Of a stretch of 6,433 nucleotides of DNA, positions 1-6,132 are shown piece by piece. How positions within the stretch are numbered: the stretch's first letter is position 1; every line of letters starts with the position of its first letter. A model generated the notes under the pieces. The model was not told the origin of the DNA, did no database searches, and saw only the letters and a program-made list of their open reading frames with translations. The stretch lies in NCBI GenBank assembly GCA_013003515.1, contig JABDIW010000010.1:1-6433 (forward strand), in the 5' to 3' direction. Made by a program: the position numbers and the translations under genes. The stretch is from Acidimicrobiia bacterium. GTDB taxonomy: Bacteria > Actinomycetota > Acidimicrobiia > Spongiisociales > UBA5794.

Positions 1-2352
1 GCAGCTCACCTCGCCAACGCCGGCATCCCCTCGTATCTGTTCGATATCGCTCCGGGGGAGCTGACTCCCGAGGAGGAAGCGGCCGGCCTCACTCTCGGCG
101 ACCGCAAGGTCCGGAATCGGATCTCGCAGGCAGGCGTCGCCGCGATGCTCAAGTCGAAACCTGCCTTGCTCTTCCACAAGGACCTTGCCTCGCTCGTCAC
201 TGCCTGCAACTACGAAGACGACGTCGAGAAGCTCGGTGAATGCGATTGGATCGTCGAGGTCGTCGTCGAGCGCATGGATGTCAAGCAGCGCGTCTTCGAG
301 ATGGTGGACACCCACCGCAAAGCCGGCTCGGTCATCACCTCCAACACCTCGGGTCTCTCCGCAGAGGTCATGGCAGAAGGGCGCAGCGACGACTTCCGCA
401 GCCACTTCATGGTGACCCACTTCTTCAATCCCGTGCGCTACATGCGTCTGCTCGAACTGGTGCCGATCAGCGCCACCGACCCCGCCGTGTACGCCGCGAT
501 GGCCGAGTTCGGCGAGAGGGTGCTGGGGAAGGGCATCGTCCACTGCAAGGACACACCCAACTTCATCGGCAACCGGATCGGCACCTTCGGAATCACCTCG
601 GTGTTCCGCTGGATGAGGGAGTTCGGAGCATCCATCCCCGAGGTCGACTCCGTGTTCGGTCCCGCCACCGGGCGACCTAAATCGGCCGTCTTCCGCACGG
701 CCGACATCGTCGGCCTGGACACGATGGCCCATGTCATCAAAACCATTGCCGAGCAGTGCCCCGACGACCCATGGGTGGAGCGGTTCCAGAGTCCCGACTT
801 CATGAAGGCCCTGGTCGATGACGGCCGGATCGGCCAGAAAGCCGGCGCCGGGTTCTACAAGAAGAGCAAGAACGATGAGGGCAAGACGGTGATCCTCGCT
901 CTCGACCCGGACTCAGGCGACTACGTCGACCCGGGCAAGGTCCGCCTCGACTCGGTGGGAGCCGCCCGAGCGGCGGAGACGGCGGCCGACAAGCTCAAGG
1001 CGATGGTTTGGTTCGACGACGACTACGGACGGCTTGTCTGGAAGGTGACGGCGGAGACAGCCATCTACTCGGCCCAGCTGCTCGGTGAGATCGCCGACGA
1101 CATCGTCAACGTCGACAACGCCATGAAGTGGGGCTACAGCTTCGAGATGGGGCCCTTCGAGTCGTGGGATGCCATCGGTGTCGAGGAGTCGGTCGCTCGT
1201 ATGCGAGACGAGGGGATGGAGATCCCTGAGGTCGTGGAGCACATGCTCAAGGCCAGCGACGGCACCTGGTACGTGACTCGTGACGGAGTGCGCCACTTCT
1301 GGGATGTCACCAGTGAGCAGTACGAGCCCATCGAGACACCCCCGGGTGTTCTTTTCATCGGAGCGCTGCGCGATACGGGTGGCGTTATCCACGAGAGCCC
1401 TGGAGCCACCCTGTTCGACATGGGCGATGGCGTCGGCCTGGTCGAGTTCCACACCAAGATGAACGCCCTCGATCCCACCATCGACGAGGTCATCAACGCC
1501 GGACTCGACCGGGTGGATGCGGGCGACATGATCGGACTGGTGATCGGCAACGAAGCCACCAACTTCAGTGTCGGGGCCAATGTCGGCCTCGTAGGCATGG
1601 CCGCGATGGGCAAGGACTGGGACACGATCGAGCAGATGGTGGCGGGCCTGCAGAACACGATGATGCGGATGAAGTACTCCTCCGGCCCCGTGGTCGTAGC
1701 TCCTCGCGGCATGGCCCTCGGCGGCGGCGCCGAGGTGGTGATGCACGGCAGCGCCGTGCGGGCGCACGCCGAGACCTACCTGGGCCTCGTCGAGCTCGGT
1801 GTCGGCCTGATCCCGGCCGGTGGCGGTGTCAAAGAGCTGGCATTCCGGTACTACGGGAGCATCCCTACCGGTGTGCAGGCAGATCCCCTGCCGTACATGC
1901 AGCGAATCTTCGAGATCATCGGCACTGCTCAGGTGGCGACCAGCGCCGTCGAGGCACGGGATCTCGGGTTCCTCAAGGACACCGACATGGTCACGTTGAA
2001 CCCCGACCGGGTGCTGGCCGACGCCAAGGCGGACGTGATCCGCATGGTGGAGGCGGGCTGGAAGCCGGCGCTTCCCGTCAAGGTCAGGGTCCCGGGATCG
2101 GGCGGCATCGCCGCCCTCAAGGTCGCCGTCCACGGCATGCGCGGTGGCGGCTACCTGAGCGAATACGACCAGCATCTGGGCGGCAAGCTGGCCACGGTGA
2201 TCTGTGGTGGCGACGTCCCCGGGGGAACAATGCGGACGGAACAGGAGTTCTTGGATCTCGAACGGGAGGCCTTCTTGAGTCTGTGCGGCGAGGAGAAGAC
2301 TCTGGCTCGCATCATGCACATGCTCGAGAAGGGCAAGCCGCTTCGGAACTGA
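1..2352 (+). CDS. fadN: FadN-type 3-hydroxyacyl-CoA dehydrogenase / enoyl-CoA hydratase (5' partial)
   Basis: Bifunctional beta-oxidation enzyme, cytosolic. It hydrates trans-2-enoyl-CoA and oxidises L-3-hydroxyacyl-CoA with NAD. The frame is open from base 1, so the gene starts upstream; the ATG at 145 is internal. In-window numbering gives 783 residues, against roughly 790 for FadN of Bacillus, so about 20 residues including the NAD glycine loop are missing. Order of domains: the rest of the Rossmann fold (AAHLANAG at 1-8, ribose-binding Asp15), first 3HCDH C-domain about 185-285, a second copy about 341-405, and a crotonase domain about 468-660. Dehydrogenase residues are visible: Ser117 in SNTSG, His140 in HFFNP, Glu152 twelve residues later, and Asn191. 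Crotonase residues are visible: oxyanion segment FSVGAN 522-527, GGG-A-Glu578 and Glu598, 20 apart as in rat hydratase Glu144/Glu164. The protein ends in KGKPLRN, as I recall for FadN. The domain order is the reverse of proteobacterial FadB. It is co-transcribed with the thiolase downstream. Confidence 0.95.
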   Translation, partial: AAHLANAGIPSYLFDIAPGELTPEEEAAGLTLGDRKVRNRISQAGVAAMLKSKPALLFHKDLASLVTACNYEDDVEKLGECDWIVEVVVERMDVKQRVFEMVDTHRKAGSVITSNTSGLSAEVMAEGRSDDFRSHFMVTHFFNPVRYMRLLELVPISATDPAVYAAMAEFGERVLGKGIVHCKDTPNFIGNRIGTFGITSVFRWMREFGASIPEVDSVFGPATGRPKSAVFRTADIVGLDTMAHVIKTIAEQCPDDPWVERFQSPDFMKALVDDGRIGQKAGAGFYKKSKNDEGKTVILALDPDSGDYVDPGKVRLDSVGAARAAETAADKLKAMVWFDDDYGRLVWKVTAETAIYSAQLLGEIADDIVNVDNAMKWGYSFEMGPFESWDAIGVEESVARMRDEGMEIPEVVEHMLKASDGTWYVTRDGVRHFWDVTSEQYEPIETPPGVLFIGALRDTGGVIHESPGATLFDMGDGVGLVEFHTKMNALDPTIDEVINAGLDRVDAGDMIGLVIGNEATNFSVGANVGLVGMAAMGKDWDTIEQMVAGLQNTMMRMKYSSGPVVVAPRGMALGGGAEVVMHGSAVRAHAETYLGLVELGVGLIPAGGGVKELAFRYYGSIPTGVQADPLPYMQRIFEIIGTAQVATSAVEARDLGFLKDTDMVTLNPDRVLADAKADVIRMVEAGWKPALPVKVRVPGSGGIAALKVAVHGMRGGGYLSEYDQHLGGKLATVICGGDVPGGTMRTEQEFLDLEREAFLSLCGEEKTLARIMHMLEKGKPLRN

Positions 2353-2355
2353 CGG

Positions 2356-2362
2356 AAAGGGA
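2356..2362 (+). promoter_or_regulatory. Ribosome binding site of the thiolase gene
   Basis: AAAGGGA lies 8 nt before the ATG at 2371, inside the 18-nt gap after the fadN-like stop codon. It supports the chosen start. The gap is too short for a separate promoter, so the two genes are read as one operon. Confidence 0.6.
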
Positions 2363-2370
2363 ACAGACAC

Positions 2371-3519
2371 ATGAGCACAGGAGTAGTGGTCACCCACGCC
2401 TACCGCACCGCGGTCGGTAAGGCACACAAGGGCGGTCTGCGCCACACCCGTCCCGACGAGCTGCTCGGGCTCTTGATGACGAGCGTCGTGGAGCGGATTC
2501 CGATCGAGGCCGGGGACATCGACGACGTCATCATCGGATGCGCGATGCCCGAGGCCGAACAAGGCATGAACGTGGCGCGGATCGCGGCACTGCGCGCCGG
2601 GCTGCCGATCGAGGTTCCCGGCATGACGATGAACCGGTTCTGCAGCAGCGGTCTACAGACGATCGCCACCGGCGCGGCGCAGATCGCTGCCGGGTTCTCC
2701 GACGTCGTCCTCGCAGGCGGTGTCGAGTCGATGACGATGGTCCCGATGACGGGCAACAAGCCGTCGCTCAACCCGTGGCTCGCCGACAACCTGCCGTCGG
2801 CGTATGAGTCCATGGGGATGACCAGCGAGAACGTGGCCGAGCGCTACGGCATCACCAGGGAAGACCAGGACGCCTTCGCCCTCCGTTCCCAGGAGAAGGC
2901 GCTGGCGGCCCAGGCCGCGGGCCGGTTCGCCGACGAGATCATCCCTCTGAAGGTGGAGGTCGACGGCGCGCTCATCGAGTTCGACGCCGACGACGGTCCC
3001 CGGGCCAGCACACTGGAGGCGCTGGCCAAGCTGCGGCCGGCGTTCAAGGTCGACGGCACGTCGACGGCCGGCAACTCGTCGCAGATGAGCGACGGCGCCG
3101 CCCTCTCGCTGCTGATGAAGCGCGAGAAGGCCGAGGCGCTGGGCATCGAACCCCTCGCCGAGCTGGTCACCTATCAGGTCGCCGGCGTGCATCCCGACGA
3201 GATGGGTATCGGCCCCGCTCACGCGATCCCGAAGGCCCTCGAGGCAGCCGGCTTGTCGGTGTCCGACATCGGGCTGGTCGAGCTCAACGAGGCGTTCGCC
3301 AGCCAGGCTCTGTACTCGGTGAAAGAGACCGGGCTCGACCCCGAGATCGTCAACGTCAACGGTGGTGCCATCGCCCTGGGCCATCCGCTCGGGTGCACCG
3401 GCGCCAAGCTGACGGCCACCCTGCTGCACGAGATGAAGCGGCGGGATGTCGAGTACGGCATCGTCTCGATGTGCATCGGCGGAGGTATGGGAGCCGCCGG
3501 CATCTTCAAGCGCGGGTAG
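2371..3519 (+). CDS. fadA: Acetyl-CoA C-acyltransferase (3-ketoacyl-CoA thiolase, FadA type)
   Basis: Thiolase that cleaves 3-ketoacyl-CoA with free CoA, the last step of beta-oxidation; it is expected to act as a soluble tetramer with the preceding multifunctional enzyme. At 382 residues it is close to the family norm of about 390 and looks complete. The nucleophile is Cys91 in NRFCSSG. The NEAF motif is at 306-309, the catalytic His338 lies in GHPLG, and the second active-site Cys368 lies in SMCIGGGMG, close to the C-terminus. All catalytic positions are intact. The ATG is preceded by a good ribosome binding site, and MSTGVVV aligns with the usual thiolase N-terminus. The 18-nt gap to the fadN-like gene mirrors the fadN-fadA order known in Bacillus. 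No acyl-CoA dehydrogenase (FadE) follows: the operon ends here in a hairpin and meets genes on the other strand. Chain-length preference cannot be read from sequence; a biosynthetic acetyl-CoA acetyltransferase role is possible but less likely in this context. Confidence 0.95.
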   Translation: MSTGVVVTHAYRTAVGKAHKGGLRHTRPDELLGLLMTSVVERIPIEAGDIDDVIIGCAMPEAEQGMNVARIAALRAGLPIEVPGMTMNRFCSSGLQTIATGAAQIAAGFSDVVLAGGVESMTMVPMTGNKPSLNPWLADNLPSAYESMGMTSENVAERYGITREDQDAFALRSQEKALAAQAAGRFADEIIPLKVEVDGALIEFDADDGPRASTLEALAKLRPAFKVDGTSTAGNSSQMSDGAALSLLMKREKAEALGIEPLAELVTYQVAGVHPDEMGIGPAHAIPKALEAAGLSVSDIGLVELNEAFASQALYSVKETGLDPEIVNVNGGAIALGHPLGCTGAKLTATLLHEMKRRDVEYGIVSMCIGGGMGAAGIFKRG

Positions 3520-3531
3520 ACGAATCGACCG

Positions 3532-3558
3532 GCGGGCTCGCTCTGGGTAGCGGGCCGC
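3532..3558. terminator. GC-rich hairpin between convergent genes, likely bidirectional terminator
   Basis: In the 59-nt gap between the thiolase stop and the permease stop, the arm at 3532-3542 pairs with 3549-3558 around a 6-nt loop. There are eight consecutive pairs including one T-G wobble, then one bulged G and two more pairs. An outer 6-bp repeat, GAATCG at 3522-3527 and CGATTC at 3565-3570, encloses it. There is no real T-tract on either side, so this would be the U-poor hairpin type often proposed for high-GC bacteria. Its position between converging operons supports a terminator role; activity is inferred. Confidence 0.5.
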
Positions 3559-3578
3559 TTGGGACGATTCTGCTTGGA

Positions 3579-4301
3579 CTACTCCACCATCTTGCGGCGG
3601 AACGACACCACGGCGAGGACGGCGAACACGACTGTGTAGCCGACCACCCAGTAGACGTCACTGGCGACCCGGGTGAACGATGCGCCGTCGACCATGACGT
3701 CTCGGGCTGCGTCCATGGCGTGGGCGAACGGGAACAGGTCCCCAGCAGTCTCCAACACTCCACCGATGTCCTCGAGGTTGATCCACGCCCCTCCGAAGAT
3801 CGTCAACAGCAGGATCACCATGTAGGCGAACGGCACCTGACGCACTGTCATCGTCGAACCGAAGATCACCCCAAGAGCGATGAAGAACACTGCCATCAGC
3901 AGCATGACGATCGCCACGATCCACATGCCCGCACCGAGCTCGAGCCCGAAGAACATCCCGACCCCGAAGACGACGAGAGCCTGCACGAGAGCGACCGGCA
4001 GATACGGGGTGGTGTACCCGGCGGTGAAGTCGTTGGCACCGAGCGGTGCCGTCAGCAATCGCTTGAACAGAGCGCTCTCACGGTCGCGCGTGATCGTCAT
4101 CGCCATCGAGAACATCAACATCACGAAGCCGAACAACACGATCCCCGGCGCCAAGCTGGTCGCACTGAAGAACGCGTCGGCGTCCGCAAACAGCTGCAAC
4201 ACCACCAGCATCAGGACCGGCAGCCCGATCGTCAGCCCCAGCGACAGCGGGTCTCTCCAGACCTCCTTGAAGTTCCTCTTTGCGAGTTCTGCAGATCTCA
4301 T
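3579..4301 (-). CDS. ABC-2 type transporter permease (DrrB-like)
   Basis: Membrane subunit of an ABC exporter, paired with the ATPase encoded just before it. The protein has 240 residues. Six hydrophobic segments are visible, near 20-38, 50-70, 99-119, 126-148, 155-174 and 215-233, the usual ABC-2 topology with a cytoplasmic N-terminus (MRSAELAKRNFKEVWRDP). Between the second and third helices sits the family motif RDRESALFKRLLTAPL (72-87), which contacts the ATPase. Before the last helix is a PFAHAMDAARDVM segment (191-203), typical of the family. The start was chosen at 4301 because its ATG overlaps the TGA of the ATPase gene by four bases (ATGA), implying translational coupling; the longer open frame upstream is only antisense-like read-through of the ATPase gene in another frame. 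Substrate unknown: lipids, antibiotics and other hydrophobic compounds are exported by relatives. Confidence 0.9.
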   Translation of the reverse strand: MRSAELAKRNFKEVWRDPLSLGLTIGLPVLMLVVLQLFADADAFFSATSLAPGIVLFGFVMLMFSMAMTITRDRESALFKRLLTAPLGANDFTAGYTTPYLPVALVQALVVFGVGMFFGLELGAGMWIVAIVMLLMAVFFIALGVIFGSTMTVRQVPFAYMVILLLTIFGGAWINLEDIGGVLETAGDLFPFAHAMDAARDVMVDGASFTRVASDVYWVVGYTVVFAVLAVVSFRRKMVE

Positions 4302-5236
4302 TGGCGCAACTGCTTTCCAGTGAGCTGGAGGAACACGTCGTCCAGCGTGACGCTCTTGGTGTACGAGGATGTGATCGTGATGCCCATCGGGCGCAGGACG
4401 TCCTGAACGTCGTAGAGGCTCACCTCGTCGTCTTCGATCTCGGCACCGCCGTCGACTGCTCTCGCCGATGGCCACTTCGATCGGAGTGCATCCAGCCCGG
4501 CGTCCGTGAGGTCCGGGGATTCGATCACCATGACAGCGTTCCCGGCGAGCCCACTCTTCAGCTCCAATGGAGTCCCCAGGGCGATGACTTTGCCGTGATC
4601 GATCACGGCAACCCGGTCGGCCAGCGCATCGGCCTCCTCCAGGTAGTGAGTCGTCAGGAGGATCGTCGTGTCGCCCTTGAGGGTCTCGATGTACTCCCAG
4701 ATGATGCGACGCGACTGTGGGTCCAGTCCCAGCGTCGGTTCGTCGAGGAACAACACCTGGGGTCCCGTGACCAGAGCCATGGCGATCGAGAGGCGTCGCT
4801 TCATCCCACCCGAGTACTTGCCGACCTTCTCGTCGGCCCGGTCCGTCAGCGCCATCATCTCGAGCAGCTCGCCGGATCGGGTCTTCGTGGTGGCTGTGTC
4901 CATGCCGTGGAGTCCGGCCATGAGTGAGAGGTTCTCCCACGCGTCGAGGTGGCTGGCGATAGCGGTCTCCTGGGGCGAGATGTCGATGATCCGCTTGACG
5001 GCGATGGGGTCGGACGTGACGTCGTGACCCATCACCCAGGCCTGACCGCCACTCGGCCGCAACAGGCAGCACAACATCGAAATGGTCGTCGTTTTGCCCG
5101 CGCCGTTGGGCCCGAGAAGCGAGAACAGTTCGCCCTTGTGCACCTCCAGGTCGACGCCGTCGACGGCGACGAAGTCACCAAAGGCGCGGCGCAGGCCTTC
5201 CGTTCTGATGGCGAAACCGTTCGATGTCCCCTCCAT
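4298..5236 (-). CDS. ABC transporter ATP-binding protein (DrrA-like)
   Basis: Nucleotide-binding subunit that powers the adjacent ABC-2 permease; cytoplasmic, attached to the membrane complex. The protein has 312 residues. Motifs in order: Walker A GPNGAGKT 42-49, Q-loop Gln89, signature YSGGMKRR 141-148, Walker B VLFLDEPT 161-168 with Asp165 and Glu166, D-loop GLDP 170-173, and H-loop His197. After the ATPase core comes a C-terminal extension of about 90 residues ending LDDVFLQLTGK, characteristic of the DrrA / drug-resistance exporter family (DUF4162-like). All ATPase residues are intact, so the pump should be active. The ATG at 5236 has GAGGAGG (5240-5246) only 3 nt before it, which is close; there is no other in-frame start immediately upstream or downstream. 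It is first in a two-gene operon with the permease. Export of a hydrophobic small molecule or lipid is inferred; the substrate is not identifiable. Confidence 0.93.
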   Translation of the reverse strand: MEGTSNGFAIRTEGLRRAFGDFVAVDGVDLEVHKGELFSLLGPNGAGKTTTISMLCCLLRPSGGQAWVMGHDVTSDPIAVKRIIDISPQETAIASHLDAWENLSLMAGLHGMDTATTKTRSGELLEMMALTDRADEKVGKYSGGMKRRLSIAMALVTGPQVLFLDEPTLGLDPQSRRIIWEYIETLKGDTTILLTTHYLEEADALADRVAVIDHGKVIALGTPLELKSGLAGNAVMVIESPDLTDAGLDALRSKWPSARAVDGGAEIEDDEVSLYDVQDVLRPMGITITSSYTKSVTLDDVFLQLTGKQLRQ

Positions 5237-5239
5237 GTG

Positions 5240-5246
5240 CCTCCTC
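5240..5246 (-). promoter_or_regulatory. Ribosome binding site of the exporter ATPase gene
   Basis: GAGGAGG on the minus strand, with only three bases (CAC) before the ATG. If pairing uses the first GAGG, the spacing is 6 nt, which is normal. The site is the only purine-rich match near this start and supports it. Confidence 0.55.
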
Positions 5247-5287
5247 GCAAGCCGTGGGTACCACTCGACTCCGATGCTTCGGCTGCA

Positions 5288-5304
5288 GGTAGGGGATACC
5301 TACC
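5288..5304. promoter_or_regulatory. Candidate operator: 17-bp perfect-arm dyad
   Basis: GGTAGG and CCTACC flank a 5-base centre (GGATA). It lies 52-68 nt upstream of the exporter ATPase start codon, where a repressor site would be expected. Read as AGGT-N7-ACCT (5287-5301), it has the same half-site spacing as the actinobacterial DtxR/IdeR iron box, matching about 11 of 19 consensus positions. The A/T flanks and centre of a true iron box are lacking, so a TetR-type or other operator is equally possible. Confidence 0.35.
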
Positions 5305-5321
5305 CGTTGCGGGTGCCCTCG

Positions 5322-5338
5322 TTGCTCTAGCTGAGCAA
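5322..5338. repeat. Inverted repeat TTGCTC / GAGCAA (alternative hairpin)
   Basis: Perfect 6-bp arms, 5322-5327 and 5333-5338, around TAGCT. Its right arm is shared with the longer inverted repeat 5330-5372, so in an RNA read leftwards only one of the two hairpins can form at a time. Confidence 0.5.
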
Positions 5339-5372
5339 ACGGAGGGGCGGAGAGCCGCAGGTTTTGCTCAGC
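5330..5372 (-). terminator. Hairpin at the end of the importer ATPase gene, possible terminator or attenuator arm
   Basis: GCTGAGCAAA (5330-5339) and TTTGCTCAGC (5363-5372) are a perfect 10-bp inverted repeat with a 23-nt interior. The interior holds its own hairpin, GCGG 5347-5350 with CCGC 5355-5358. The right arm includes the stop codon of the importer ATPase (TGA at 5370-5368), the usual place for a 3'-end structure. There is no run of U after the stem in minus-strand RNA, so intrinsic termination by the classical mechanism is doubtful. Confidence 0.45.
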
Positions 5373-6132
5373 CGTCCTCGACAGGGGAGATGAGCGGGCC
5401 GCGGGTGAGGGGGTGGTCGGTCACCTGGATCGGATGGTGATACACATCACTCAGCAAGTCGGCATGGAGCACTTCGGAAGGAGTCCCGTCCGCAACGATC
5501 TGTCCGCGTCCGAGCACGACCACCCGGTCTGCGGCACGTGCCGCGGCGTTGAGGTCATGCATGACGGCCACCACCGCGGAGCCGCTCGCTGCGAGGAGGC
5601 GCAGGGTGGTCAGCACCCTTTCGGCATGACCGATGTCGAGACCACTCGACGGCTCATCGAGGAGGAGAACCGGCGTCTCCTGGGTGAGCACCCTCGCCAA
5701 GTGGGTGCGCTTCGCCTCGCCCGAGGACAGCGTGCTGAAGACGTGGTCTGCGAGGTCAGTGAGGTCCATGGCTTGGAGGGCGCCGGCAATTCTCGCCTCG
5801 TCATCTGTCGATGCGGCCCAGGGATGCCGACCCATCGCCACGACATCGCGCACCGTGAACCTGATCGACATGAGGAGATCGGCTGGGAGATACGCCCGGT
5901 GTCGCGCCAGGATGTCCGGTGGGGTGCGGGCGATGTCGGTCCCCGCCACGGTCACGGTGCCCGCGGTGGCTCCGAGGATGCCGGCGAGTATGGCCAGCAA
6001 GGTGGATTTGCCGGCACCGTTGGGGCCGACGACCGCAACGAGCTCGCCACGAGGCACTTCGATCGAAGTCTCGGCCAGAATCGCTTTCCCGTCGACGACG
6101 TAGCTGATGTCTGACGCTTTGACGTAGCTCAC
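5368..6132 (-). CDS. FecE/HmuV-like ABC importer ATP-binding protein (iron-chelate, heme or cobalamin family)
   Basis: ATPase of a binding-protein-dependent importer, cytoplasmic, working with the FecCD-type permease encoded just before it. The protein has 254 residues, normal for FecE/HmuV. Motifs: Walker A GPNGAGKS 36-43, signature LSSGE 135-139 (usual form LSGGE), Walker B VLLLDEPS 155-162 with Asp159 and Glu160, and H-loop His192 in MHDLN. The family segment FTVRDVVAMGRHPW (92-105) and the ending with DVYHHPIQV support the iron/heme/B12 group. The Q-loop position is odd: where relatives have LPQ this protein reads LPA (Ala84, codon GCC at 5891-5893 on the reverse strand). The start is a GTG at 6132 with AGGAGG 8 nt upstream, overlapping the permease stop (GTGA), so translation is probably coupled. 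The substrate cannot be settled between heme, siderophore and cobalamin. Confidence 0.9.
   Translation of the reverse strand: MSYVKASDISYVVDGKAILAETSIEVPRGELVAVVGPNGAGKSTLLAILAGILGATAGTVTVAGTDIARTPPDILARHRAYLPADLLMSIRFTVRDVVAMGRHPWAASTDDEARIAGALQAMDLTDLADHVFSTLSSGEAKRTHLARVLTQETPVLLLDEPSSGLDIGHAERVLTTLRLLAASGSAVVAVMHDLNAAARAADRVVVLGRGQIVADGTPSEVLHADLLSDVYHHPIQVTDHPLTRGPLISPVEDG

Larger units (their letters stand above)
5237..5367 (-). promoter_or_regulatory. Leader / intergenic region upstream of the exporter operon, rich in inverted repeats
   Basis: This 131-nt gap separates the importer ATPase stop from the exporter ATPase start, both on the minus strand. It probably carries the exporter promoter, but I cannot find a convincing -35/-10 pair. 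It is unusually dense in dyads: 4-bp arms at 5254-5264 (GTGG/CCAC), 4-bp arms at 5271-5282 (CCGA/TCGG), a 6-bp dyad at 5288-5304, a 6-bp dyad at 5322-5338, and the left arm of a 10-bp repeat at 5330-5372. Confidence 0.45.

Noticed and set aside
145..147. ATG at 145 as start of the fadN-like gene
   Set aside because: The frame is open and clearly homologous back to base 1 (AAHLANAGIP, part of the NAD-binding fold), so this Met is internal.
913..2562. 549-codon open frame on the minus strand across the fadN-like and thiolase genes
   Set aside because: It is antisense to two well-recognised enzymes, rich in His, Arg, Asp and Val as expected from a high-GC complement, and shows no domain. It spans two genes and their gap, which a real gene would not do.
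3393..4406. 337-codon plus-strand open frame with a very His/Arg/Gln-rich translation
   Set aside because: The composition (HRHREHQHHEAEQ-like) is that of the complement of a membrane-protein gene. It overlaps the thiolase end and covers the whole permease.
4302..5072. Extended N-terminus of the permease, giving a 497-residue protein
   Set aside because: The added part is out-of-frame translation of the ATPase gene, Arg/Gly/His-rich with no hydrophobic pattern. The ATGA overlap at 4301 gives a normal-length 240-residue permease.
5284..5345. Sigma70-like promoter for the exporter operon
   Set aside because: TAGGTA within the dyad could be a -10, and TTGCTC further upstream a -35, but no pair has acceptable spacing (16-18 nt) and sequence together.
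5413..6114. 233-codon plus-strand open frame opposite the importer ATPase gene
   Set aside because: Antisense shadow of a gene with complete ABC motifs; no recognisable domain or ribosome binding site.
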